Assembly (NCBI RefSeq): GCF_040807025.1 | Contig: NC_090946.1 | Span: forward strand, 80,350,641 to 80,414,640 | Source of the DNA: Struthio camelus | Taxonomy: Eukaryota > Chordata > Aves > Struthioniformes > Struthionidae | Direction: 5' to 3' | Length of the DNA stretch: 64,000 nt | Translations under genes and position numbers: made by a program | In this document: positions 44,601 to 62,413 of the stretch, piece by piece | How positions within the stretch are numbered: the stretch's first letter is position 1 | How the letters are laid out: each line of letters starts with the position of its first letter | Notes under the pieces: model-generated | Told to the model about the DNA's origin: nothing | The model's database searches: none | What the model saw: the letters and a program-made list of their open reading frames with translations, nothing else

Positions 44601-47600
44601 TAGGTTTTTTCCCTGTCTAGTGGAATATTTATATAAGCTATAAAACTCTCAACCGATGTCCCAAGCCTGGAACAACATCCTTGCACAAGTTGTGAAATTA
44701 AAGCTCAAGACAATTCTTACAGCAATGATAGCCACCCATCCCACTGACCTGCTTCAATTCCTTTATCTGCTCTGACTGTCTCTTGGCTGTAACTTCCTAC
44801 TGCTCTACGAAGGAAAAAAAAAGTCACAGCTACATAGAAATACACCAGAACAGTCAGAGAGCATGATTATATTAACTGCCAACATTACTTGTCATCTCCC
44901 TTGGCAGGCTATAACTTAGAACATGGATGGGTCCTGACCTCGTAACTAGATGGTCATCCCGACACACAAAGCTCTATGGTTAATTCCAAGAAGTTTTAAG
45001 TCAGATCTGCGCTATGAAATGTGATCACACCTCATTTTTGAAAGGATTTTAGACCAGCCACTTATAAAAAGCTCTCACCTGATACAGTCCAACAGACCTG
45101 GAAAAAAATCTGTTTCCATCCGTACTGTACTACTGAAAGCTCCTTCACAGATGCTTCCTCAGTGCAGCAATAATTGTTTTATTTCATTCTGCTTTATCTG
45201 AGATCTAAATTCACAGCCTCTACCACAAACACTATCTGTCCCTAGCTGTTTGCGCTCCAAGATTCTAATTCACTATCCAGAATACTTTACCTGAAGTACT
45301 ACATTTAAAAAGTAGAGTTTTATTAGCCATTTCTATGTGAGGAGGGAAAGGCTGATCTGGTGACAGAGGGAGAGTTGATAACATACACATTCACTAACTC
45401 TCCGCTGGTTCTCGTATTTCATTTTCTTCTAAGACTGCTCTTGACAGTTTTACAGCCCAGCACCTCACTGCAGCTCTTCAAGGCTGAGGTTTATTCTTTT
45501 ACCCCTTTCCATCTAAAGCCCCCTTCCTCTTCAATTCTTCTTATTCTAGCTAGTTACATTGAAACATTGCAATGGTTCATTAAAGACCTGTAAAAAAATA
45601 AATTTGGTTCCTCTTTACAAAGCCCATTGCTGTAATAAAAAATAAAATTGTCAAAAGAAATCATGACATGTTAAAGTAGTAATAGAACAAATTAAATTTC
45701 AATCTTTAAATAAGACAGTAAGTTAAATGAAGGTCTGAAAACATATTAAAAAAATCTTAATATTATTGAAACCTGTTATATCACTGTTACGTGTGCTCCT
45801 TTAAGGCACTCAGAAGTAGCCACAAACAAGAATGAAACGCCAAGGCTGCATCTTCAGTTTCAGTCATGCTTCATGTTCCTGAGTACAGTTAGTCCAGTTA
45901 GAAAGGGTTAAAAAAAAAAAAAAAAAACACACCCACACACTACCTTAATTCTCTTTTCAGGTGGAAGTCCCAGTGCAGCTATATGAACAATTAAAACCAC
46001 ACTCTTTGTTCACAGAAGTCATTTTCATTTGAGATGTGGGCATGCATTAAGGATGATAGAGCTATACTAAAAGAGCATTAGGATGGACTTTGCTGCTGAC
46101 CTAAAATAGTGGCTGGTTAAAGGACAAAGTCCCACTCGCACATTTATGCATCCCTGGCAGCTGTCTAACCCTACGGTCATCGTTCTCAGACAAGTATAAC
46201 TGTCAAAAACTAACAGCTTTCTTCAGCATAGCTGGTTGTCTACCAAGTTGGCTCCCTGTGCCAGCTCACCGCAGGGTCAAACAAGCACCAGTACAAACAC
46301 AGCAGCAGCACTGCACGGTTGGCAGGATGGGTAAAGCTACTTCTTTTAGCAAAGTCAGCTATTAGATGGGTTTTGCTGTAAACGTCAGGTCAGTCTGCTT
46401 CAACAATGGTATACATCAGCTAGGAAGTAGTGTTTAGCAACGCGTTTTCTGCGTATTTTTGAAGCGTACTTGCCCAATAGGAAGTCCTTATCATACAAAC
46501 ATTTTTGCCTTTGAAAAAACAAAGGGATACAAAAGCAGGAAGGTGGAAAAAAAACAATAGCAGGTAGGAATGACAGAGTACACAGAGGAAGGAAGAAGTG
46601 CACAATCAGGAAAATAAAGGTTACTTTGGCAAAGAGGAACACAAGCCACAAAAAAGGAAAAGAGGTAGACTAAATGGAAGTAGAAACATAACATAGATAA
46701 GATGCGCTTGTTTCCTGTATGCCCCATCCTGTAAATTGGGTCCAAAATGTACCTCTACCAGCTTGTTAAATACTAGTTTCAGCACACAGAATCATCAGTA
46801 CAGGTTTTCATTAAAGAATGATAAAGTAGTGACAGCAGAATTCTACAGCTTATACTAAGCACACAACCAAGTGGCAGGACTGCTAGATTTTTAGCATTAT
46901 TTGTTATATGTGGGTGACTTGCAGAGAAGCAGAGACTCGTTGAAAACTTCCTATCAGTATTTCTCCTGCATTCACCCCATGGCTTACCCTACCCACTGTA
47001 ATAGAAGGCCTTGCCAACTCACTTTTTATGAGGGGTCTGTAGAACAAGTACCAATGGACAAACTTTACTGATAACGGGCAGAGGAAAAAAACGTGTTTGG
47101 ATTACTGTTAGAATAGTTTAGAATGGTGCAAACATGCCTTTTTTTCCATGCTTCTTCTAACTACAGCCTGGTGGGTTGGGCTATACTGAGACAGCCAAGG
47201 AACCTCAAAGTCCTTTTCATAATTCCTGTTCAGAATAAATCTGTGCTTTCCGTCCCCAGTTCTACAAACTGTTCCAGTTGTGAGCAACCTTCACGTCTGT
47301 GCAAGCTCTTATTCCCTTCCGCAGCCTTCTCGTGGATGCGAGGCATAAGCTAATTGCTGCTGACAAGACTACTCACCTTCAGCTGCTGCAGTGCATTCCT
47401 TCTGATATATGCAAAGTATTTTGATAACATCCCACAGAGTTAGGATCAAAATCTGTCAACTGATTTACATCTTCCCAGCATGACGCAGCAGTTGATTTAA
47501 ATTTCCTTTGCCCTACGCTTCTGTGGGCAGGTAGAACATACGTTATACAGGCCTCCTACCTATTTTAAAGAGGTAGGTCTCTGTAGACAAGAGGAACCAC

Positions 47601-50600
47601 TTTATTTTGGTTAAGAGGATTATTTGTATTTCTTATCAAAGGTAGGAGTGAAAAAGCTTGAGAAATTGGTTCCACCTTAGATGGACAGCACTATTGCATC
47701 TGGTTAAAAAAGCAGCCAAAAGTAAGTTTGTCTTTTAGACTACATACAACGGACAAGAAATGAACGTTGCTCTAGAAATCACGCGCTAAAGAAAGTGACT
47801 TCAATGTCAATGCTTACATGCATAATAAAAAGGAAATATCAGCTTATTGACTAAGTAGTTATAATTCCATTACAAAAACCACCAAGAGTCCTATAAAATT
47901 CCAAACAGACCATGAATGCTAGTTTACTCAGCCCACTTGCACGCAAATATGTCCTAAATCCATTTTTAACCTTACAGTAACTAGAAAATGTAAAGCTTCA
48001 AGGTTTGGAGCATGAAGTTGCTTTTTTCCATTTAAAAGTGTTTTAGCAACTAATTGAACTGGTAATTATTGCTGTGCTCCCATATATCCTACCACTATCT
48101 TTTTTTTTTTTTTTTTTAATTAAAGAATTCAAGAGAAAATAATTGTCATTGAATTTCTTAAGTTATTCCAGTCCTTACTCATCATCTTTCCAAAAGCACT
48201 AAGATGCCTCAATATTAACATGCCAGCATGCACTAACATTTATCTGCCTGACTCTCTTTAAAAGAGGAAGAGTCTTTAGCCATACATTTTTACACTAGAA
48301 AAAATACTGGCATTTCTGAAGTTTGTAATAAAGTTTGAGGCCACATCTTGGAAACCTTGTCAATTTTGATAAGAGCACATAAATCCAAGATTATAAGTGG
48401 TTTCCACAGCACTTACAATAATTTTTGTTCATAAGGCTTTGACATACTCACTACCACTAGCCTATAACACACCACTACTTAGGTGGCAGACATTCATAGC
48501 ATCCATCAGAAAAGCTTAGCAAGAACCACGAGTTATATTTTGAACATCCAAACACTAAAAGTAGAAAAATCCAAATGGCATGAGGAGCTGCAAAGAGCAG
48601 ACTTACAAATGAAAGACAGAAGCTGGTTTATCCTAGACTTCATCAGCTCATGTTGCAAAACTGAACAATTTACCAAGACTGCAGTCAGCACATGAGAAGG
48701 GATTAGAGGAAGTACTACAAACCAACGCTGACACACGCTTGGGTAGATGTGCGGCAGACACTTGCAGAATGTCTGTCTGTGCACGACCTATAGCAAACGT
48801 GGCTGCACCACCCAAATCAACTTTAATTTTTTCTGCAGTTTGTGCATATTTAGAAGTGACCCGTGCCACCGAAAGCACTCAGAAAAGCTTGTAATCCATC
48901 AATTCCTGAGACAGTATCAGGTTAGGAATAAAAAGAAAGCATGCACAACTCTCTCGAGCTAGTAGATTTCACCTGCGTTTCTTAACATTTCCACAAGCTC
49001 CAAAAATGTACCTTTAATCAAGGTCAGTGGCTTAGAAGTCCAGCAATTTTTAATGCTGTGCATGCAGACATTGCAACAGCCTATAGACCAGAAAACTTAC
49101 ATCTAGAGTAAGTTTCTGCAGCCTGCTTAAGCCCATCTAACTGCACGCTGTACTGTCATACCCAATGGATAGCCTTGTCCACTCTTACTTTTCCTTGTGC
49201 CAGCACTAGAGAGTATGAAGCCGCACAGTCAACCAGATCAGCTCACCAATTTGGCTTTGTTTGTTTGTTTCTTCTCTTTCTTTCATAACTTAAGCTGTCA
49301 CACGGTTGCTAGGGTCAGCCCAGGAAAGAGTTGCGGGGAGGGCAGTTAGATTGTCTTAAACTAACCATGAATTGGTGCTTATTCTTGAGCAGCCTACATC
49401 AAGAAGTGAAACAGGCACATAATCCCCCAGTCTTCTCTCCACCCCCCCCCTTTTTAAATATAGCAATATTTTGAAATCAGATCTACCAAGATAGTATTAA
49501 ATATTAGAGTGTACTCATTAAAGCGCCTCCTCATGACAACACAGAAAGGATGATCTTCAGCTTTCCACAAATAACTACATTTTGGGGGCAGAATAATTTT
49601 AGTTTCCTTAGTTTGCTTTTCCAAAGCATCTATTTAAGCATTGGACTTAGTATCGAATAACTGTTAAGCCAAAGTTTCTTAACCCGTGCTTAATAAGTTA
49701 GCTCTATAAGAACTTTGACATTCACATGCTGGTTGTAAGTTCTCTGCTTCCCCCAAAATACTGTGATTATCAGGTATTTAGACCAAGTCAGGCACAAATT
49801 TAAGGCACTGAAAAAACTAACTTACAGTTTTTAAATATATTTCTTGAAAATCTCCACTATGTTCTTGTAGCATTTGCAGCCCTAACACTATACAACATTA
49901 TACTATTGAGAGATACAGTCAGCATGAAAAAAAGTAAAAACTAAAATCCGCTCCTTGAAGGACACTGCATTATAATTTTAGTTTTAATCAACCAAGACTT
50001 GTAAGATTGGCAGTGACCTCTGTTTTAAAAACTCTTTGAACTGCACACTTCTTTTTTTTTTCCACTACTTTAGTTACAAGCAGGTTTGAAAAGCTATCCA
50101 GTCCAACTTAGTTAATCATTTTCAGAAGTAACTGCAAATAATATAATTAAGTTCTCTAGAAAGCACAAGATATTTTTAAAAACCCCAATATTATGTACCA
50201 GCTTGTCAGGCTTCTAATTTATGCTCGAACACAAGCTGGTTACAACTTCTTGAAAATGACTAGGATCATCTGTAAATATCTTTGTAGCCCTGATTTGAAG
50301 AAGATATTAAGTCATCCCAAAAAAAAAAAAAAGAGTAATGACTTAAGTATTTCTGGTACTGTACTACAATAAAAGCATTCAACAGTAATTCCATCAAAAC
50401 TGACTTAAACACCGGTATTTCTGAAATACGCAACAATTCACAGAAGGGCTCAGATAGGAGCAACTTCCCGGCCGAGCGCAGTGACATTTCGCGTTAGGTA
50501 TTTGGCGCTGTCAAAGAAGTACGCTGACGGCTGTTTGCGACACATGAAAACACTACCAGTCTCCAGGGTCAGAAGGGAGAGGCTAAGCCAAGTTCAGAAA

Positions 50601-51555
50601 TCGGACACCAAACTGACCTGACTCCTCTGACACTACACAGGGCGCAGTTTAGCCTTAGCGGATATTGCCACCTGTCTTAAACTGCAGAGAAGTCTTGGCT
50701 CTTGCACATCGTAAAAACGCTTCCCCAGCAGACTCACCAGAGCGCCAAATTGTTTCCCGAGTACCTAAGAGTCAGCAGGCACCAACCGTTTGGAAGGGGG
50801 CACGCAGGTGCTCACCGGAGTTTCTAAGACCTGCGCTAGCCGCTCGTTGCCGTCCTGCACGTACAAGAAGGGGCAAGCAGCGCACGGAGGATGCCCCCGG
50901 CGACCACAGCGAGGGGGAGAGGACAGGAAGGCGAGGAGGGCCGTGTCACAGCGCAAGGGGAGACGCGAGGGACAGCGGGTTCGCGCAGGGACCACCCGAC
51001 GGCGAGCAAAGGCCCGAGGGCAGGCAGCAGGCGGGCTGGGCGAGCCGGTGGGGGTTCAAGGGGCACCCGCAGCGGGACGGGACGGGACGCCCGCACGGAG
51101 GTGGGGAGGCCCACGGGGCGCAAGCGGAGGACAGCGGGAAGGACTGGAGGAGGCAGCCGGTGGCGGCGGGGGGGGGCGGCAGCGTCGGGCTGCGGGGGAG
51201 GGCTGGGGGTACGGGGCGGGGGGGGGGGACCTGCGGGCACCCACGGGGCTAAGGGGGGGGGGGGGACACCTCCGTAGGGACCCGCCGGCCCGGGGCAGCG
51301 GGGTGTCCCACAGAGGCAGCGAGGGGCCTCGGTAGGCCCCCTCCCCACACACACCCCGCCACGCCACGCGGGGCTCCCACACACGAGGCCGGCCCGGCGG
51401 CTGCTCCGGCCCCGCTGCGCGGCGGAAGGGGCTGGGGGAAGGGGGGACAGAGGGGCGGCCCGCCCGCCTCACCGCCGCTGCCCGCCTCGGCCGCTCACCT
51501 CCGAGTCCTCTTTGGCCTGCGGCAGCGCGGGGAAGGCCGGCTTGGCGAGCTCCAT
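32567..51555 (-). CDS. STYX: STYX pseudophosphatase, complete
   Basis: STYX has the dual-specificity phosphatase fold but no catalytic cysteine; it binds phosphorylated or substrate-like partners (ERK1/2, and the F-box protein FBXW7 in published work) without hydrolysis. Eleven coding exons, in transcript order: 51555-51499, 40669-40637, 39621-39568, 38428-38331, 37606-37546, 35856-35820, 35335-35296, 35213-35163, 34551-34479, 33481-33388, 32640-32567. They sum to 672 nt, that is 223 residues plus stop, the human length. Every junction is GT/AG and in phase. The P-loop reads HGNAGISR with Gly120 where active enzymes have Cys, so the pseudoenzyme signature is kept. Start chosen: ATG 51555, good context and family match. 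Intron 1 is 10.8 kb. Confidence 0.97.
33388..33481 (-). CDS. STYX: STYX exon 10
   Basis: Encodes EYEAIYLAKLTIQMMSPLQ through VPPGTT plus one base of Gly200. Acceptor TTTTTCAG, donor GTAAGA. Last helix of the domain and start of the tail. Confidence 0.95.
34479..34551 (-). CDS. STYX: STYX exon 9
   Basis: Encodes DAFTYVQERRFCINPNAGFV then HQLQ (residues 145-168). Contains the conserved I-N-P-N loop. Acceptor GTTAAG, donor GTAACT. Confidence 0.95.
35163..35213 (-). CDS. STYX: STYX exon 8
   Basis: Encodes AALVIAYIMETFGVKY plus split Ser and Arg codons (residues 127-144), the helix behind the P-loop. Acceptor TTTTCAG, donor GTAAGA. Confidence 0.95.
35296..35335 (-). CDS. STYX: STYX exon 7, dead active-site loop
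   Basis: A 40-nt exon encoding KVLVHGNAGISR. His119-Gly120 replaces the His-Cys of catalytically active dual-specificity phosphatases, while the Arg126 phosphate-binding end of the loop is kept. Acceptor CCTCAG, donor GTAGGA. Confidence 0.97.
35820..35856 (-). CDS. STYX: STYX exon 6
   Basis: A 37-nt exon encoding TKEFIDGSLQSG plus one base of Gly114. Acceptor TTTTTAG, donor GTAAAA. Ser replaces the Met I recall in human (LQMGG). Confidence 0.94.
37546..37606 (-). CDS. STYX: STYX exon 5
   Basis: Encodes YLVLDIADNPVENIIRFFPM (residues 82-101). The aspartate-containing loop is equivalent to the general-acid loop of active family members. Acceptor TTGCAG, donor GTAAGT. Confidence 0.96.
38331..38428 (-). 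CDS. STYX: STYX exon 4
   Basis: Encodes LPILQKHGITHVICIRQN through KPNFQQLF plus two bases of Arg. Acceptor CCCAG, donor GTGAGA. Residues 49-81. Confidence 0.96.
39568..39621 (-). CDS. STYX: STYX exon 3
   Basis: A 54-nt exon encoding EILPGLFLGPYSSAMKSK, the first strand and turn of the phosphatase fold. A long T run precedes acceptor TCTAG; donor GTATGA. Confidence 0.95.
40637..40669 (-). CDS. STYX: STYX exon 2
   Basis: A 33-nt exon encoding DWTYPMRREMQ. Acceptor TTTTAAG, donor GTATGG. It is small and follows the 10.8 kb intron, but matches the family closely. Confidence 0.93.
40670..51498 (-). other. STYX: STYX intron 1, 10.8 kb
   Basis: The longest complete intron in the window. It is AT-rich until about 50,450 and then merges into the CpG island. 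It contains a 20-G run at 41771-41790 and A or T runs near 45910 and 48100. Open frames are short and unrelated to any family I know. Confidence 0.55.
41771..41790 (+). repeat. 20-G run in STYX intron 1
   Basis: Twenty consecutive G bases (C on the STYX sense strand), the longest G run in the window. Confidence 0.85.
51499..51555 (-). CDS. STYX: STYX exon 1, coding part
   Basis: ATG at 51555-51553 with G at -3 and +4. It encodes MELAKPAFPALPQAKEDSE; donor GTGAGC follows 51499. Human begins MEDVKLEFPSLPQCKEDAE as I recall it, so the N-terminus is divergent but collinear. Confidence 0.93.
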
Positions 51556-51596
51556 GGCCGGGCGCTCTCCGGGCGGGGCAGTGCCGAGCTGGGCGG

Positions 51597-51698
51597 CTAT
51601 TTGGGCAGCGGGCCCGCGGGCTCCGGCTCGGGAGCGGCGGCGGGAGGCGGCGGAGGAGGCGGCGGCGGCGCGCTCAGCCGCTCGCTCCCGGCCGCCAT
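51597..51698 (-). other. Upstream ORF in the STYX leader, 33 codons
   Basis: ATG at 51698-51696 in strong context (A at -3, G at +4) opens a 33-codon frame with a run of nine prolines. It ends at 51597, 41 bases before the STYX start and in another frame. If the transcript starts upstream of 51,700, ribosomes should meet this ATG first. Whether the leader includes it is not known. Confidence 0.5.
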
Positions 51699-51766
51699 GC
51701 TGCTGCTGCTGCTACTGCTGCCTCTCCCCCCCCCCTCCTCCTCCTCCTCCTCCTCCCGCCGCCGCG
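51697..51766 (+). repeat. CTG and CCT trinucleotide tracts upstream of STYX
   Basis: Interrupted CTG units (about 51699-51722), then a C run and seven consecutive TCC units (about 51735-51756). On the STYX strand these read CAG and GGA. Likely length-variable. Confidence 0.75.
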
Positions 51767-51895
51767 CCGCCGCCTCCCTTTCGCCCGCCCCCGGGCTCCG
51801 CTCCAGCGGCGGCGGCGCCCCCGCCCCCTCCCCCAACCGCCCCGCCCCAACGGCCGCCGCGCGCGGGGGCGGCGCCGCCAACGGCCGCCGCGTGA

Positions 51896-51914
51896 GGGGG
51901 GGGGGGGGGGGGGG
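51896..51914 (+). repeat. 19-G run upstream of STYX
   Basis: Nineteen consecutive G bases on the plus strand, a C run on the STYX sense strand, inside the CpG island and upstream of the likely start site. Confidence 0.85.
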
Positions 51915-52000
51915 CCGCGCGCTAACGGTCGGCGCGCTGCCTGCTGTGGAGAGGCGCGTTACGGGCCGCGGCCGCGCCGCCCCTCCGAGCTGAGCAGGGG

Positions 52001-54444
52001 TCGTCAGTCCTCTAAATTCATCCATTCAGGCCTTAGAATCTCACTTTCAACTTACTTTTTTTTTTTTTTTTTTTAAAAAGAGAAAAGCCCGTTTGGCTGC
52101 TGTGGCGCCTCCCCCGTCTGTGAGCACCCTCCTCCCCCTTGGCTGCGGAGGGGGCTCCTGTGGGAGTGCGCCAGGCCCCATCCCGGCTCTTTTTACCCAG
52201 AAATTCTCTCAAAAACTCAGCTCAGGTGCTCCGCCGGACACACACAGCCCTCCGCACACGCAGCTTTCGGGACAGCGTGTCACGCGTGCTTTACCTACAT
52301 GAAACGCTGCTCGCAAATTAGCAAGGCCACATGTTTGTTTTTTTTTTTTTTAGTCTCTTTCTTCTTACTTAGCGAACCATTTTTGCATTTTCGCGACCAG
52401 TTACTGTGTCATCCACTGCTGCCCATGCGCCAGCGTCTGCCTCTGCATAGACAAATTTTAGCGCGCCCTGAGAATGGGCCCATTTTCTCAGCACGGATGG
52501 GAGACTCTCTCTGCAAACGCCAACGAGCTCATCTACGCGCAAAACGCTGACCTGGCTGGCAACCATGAAAAAGCAAACCTCAAACAGAGGAAAAAAAAAA
52601 CATTTTACAGACACGTGAACAGCTTATCTTGCCAGGCAATGGGGTCGCTGTGGTTTTCAGGCTCTCTCTGGCTGCCCCTAGGCACCCTTACCGAATCCGC
52701 TCTCGCAGCCGTCAGGGATGTTCTTGGGGCAGGAACCTGCTTCTCTGCTTTTTGACATCACCTGGCACAACAGGACCCTGTCCCCCCGCTGGACTCTGTA
52801 AGACATTACCCCCAAACTGTTCCAGCGTTTTGCTTGTTTGCTCATCTGCCCCTAGAGAGTCCTAAATAGTGAAACAGTGAAAAGTAGTTCATACCTCAAG
52901 TTGGCCTCCAGGATAGAAGCAAGGATGGGATGTGTAGCACCAACTTATGGTTTGAACTTCAGAAATGAATTATACCAAATTGCAGCGTATCAACAAACAG
53001 CTCTGTGATCTTTTACCCTTCTCCAAAGCACTGTAATAACCTCAGCTCAATTGTTAACCGCTGTAGAGCACAGACTGACTTTTACTGAATTTTCTGTTTC
53101 CGAGTACACGAGTGGTAGCACCCACACCTAGCAGCCCTACATGAGCTGCACTCAGAAGTGCTTTATGAAAAACTAACACTGAGGTTTGCGTTTTATACTC
53201 CTGACGCAACCCCGATAGGAAATTTCCTTACTAGTCAGAAAAGAGAGAATCCGTATCTGCCATCAGCTTATATAAACACACCAAAATACTGCTGCCTGTC
53301 CCATCATAATTATTCTATACCTGAAGCTACCTCTATCTGGTCTCATGGTGTAGCGATGAGGACTGAAATGCAGCCATGCCTTTTAAAACTGCCAGGGAGA
53401 TACTACTAAAACTGCGTTTCCTGGTAAGTCTAGAGTTAATCTAATGTACTTGTCTGTCAGCTGAGCCTGCCCACAGTAATTGAATTAGGATAATGGGAAG
53501 TAGCCAGAAGTCGGGAACACTACTGTTCCAGTCTAACATGTAGGTAAGTTGCACAATACAGAAAGTCAATCCCTGTACACACCACTGCGTGGAACCGATT
53601 AGAAAACAAAATAATACATCGTGACAGATAGCCTAAAGAACTCCTCAGCCTCCACTGTGTGTGAATTTGTGGGTGTGTGTGTGTGTGTGTTTGAATGATT
53701 ACTCCAACAGCTGCAGCAGTCCATTCCCAGGGAGCACAAAGCCAACCAGCAGAAGGCCAAATTCCAACCGTGTAAGTAAGACTCATGGCAAAGCACTATC
53801 CAGAGCTCCAGAGGTATTAGGTACACCACTTGCCACATCTAAAGCAGCACAGGTTCACAGCTAATATTTAGTATATGGGACTGTTTCAGTCCCTATAGAC
53901 TGAGAACTTGGAAAGGAAGTTCTCTCTCTCTCTCTTATCTTCCCCCCCCCCCTAAAAAAAGTTGGAACCAGAACTTTTATATGTCAACTGCTATCACTTT
54001 CTCCACCTCTATAGTGGAGGGCAGTTGCTTTTCTTTAAAAGAGACTTAAGATGCTTTTGCTGGTAAAGTGACATTTAGCATAGGAGTTATCCTTCTAGCA
54101 TAAGGGAGACAGCATTTAAGGTGTTTGCATACATTTCACTTACACAAGTCACTTCAGTTACTGCATTCTGAGCAATAATTAAAAGTTAGCACCAGCTGAA
54201 TCCTCTTCCCAGACACTAGCAGCAAAGGATTACACAACTTTTGTTCCTCCTTGGACCTGAGGAAAAGGTTGCCATGTTTTGGTATGTAAGGTACAGGATT
54301 CAAATCGACTCACAGGCTGTTTGTAAATACAACCACTATACCAGAGGAAGAGTTGCACTTCACATTCTGAAGACATGGAATTTAGTGTTCCATGTAATTT
54401 AATTCCCTTGAAAAAGAGTTACAGAGGAGGTACACTGGGATAAG
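52001..54444. other. Spacer between STYX promoter and PSMC6 3' end
   Basis: About 2.4 kb between two genes transcribed in the same direction. It contains T runs (52053-52074, 52339-52352), a GT microsatellite and a TC tract. No gene recognised. Confidence 0.6.
53671..53691 (+). repeat. GT microsatellite
   Basis: GGGTGTGTGTGTGTGTGTGTT: about nine GT units, followed about 230 bases later by a TC tract (53919-53936). Confidence 0.8.
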
Positions 54445-54806
54445 CAGATTTAAACAAGTTTTATTCAACTGTTTGGAGGAAAGAAAAATTGATATAAAAA
54501 AAGTCAGGAAATGAACCGACTTTCTTGAAGTCTGCTAACACATTCTGGCACATTTACAGATTCACACAGTAATTGCTAAGAGAACACATCTCCACACATT
54601 TTACTTAACCTGCGCTGCAATGAATATTGTATTTCAGAATTGTACAGAAAACACTTCTGTAGCCAACTTGCACCTAGTGTTATCAAATCACTAGCTACAT
54701 GTAACACAAACATCTTGTGATAATAACCATGAGGTACATTATTTCTCTCTTTTTATATATTAACCCAGTACGTCCTGTGCAGTTAATCATGGATTATACG
54801 GTTAAT
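54445..54806 (-). other. PSMC6: PSMC6 3'UTR
   Basis: Short AT-rich untranslated region between the stop (54809-54807) and the poly(A) signal. No coding potential. Confidence 0.65.
54460..54465 (-). terminator. Poly(A) signal of PSMC6
   Basis: TTTATT on the plus strand reads AATAAA on the PSMC6 strand, about 340 bases beyond the stop codon. It is the first canonical signal after the stop. Confidence 0.65.

Positions 54807-62413
<7,607 letters not shown>

Larger units (their letters stand above)
50840..52000 (-). promoter_or_regulatory. STYX: CpG-island promoter of STYX
   Basis: Dense CpG from about 50,840 to 52,000 surrounds the STYX start codon at 51555. A minus-strand GCATGGCGGCC at about 51688-51699 resembles a YY1 initiator motif, which would place transcription starts slightly upstream, near 51,700-51,750. 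A CAG/CTG tract, a GGA/TCC tract and a 19-G run (51896-51914) lie just upstream of that point. No TATA box seen. The start site is inferred. Confidence 0.75.

Noticed and set aside
50665-52025. Long overlapping frames on both strands around the STYX CpG island
   Set aside because: Gly/Arg/Pro/Ser low-complexity readings of CpG-rich and triplet-repeat DNA. Only the 57-nt STYX exon 1 and the 33-codon uORF have independent support.
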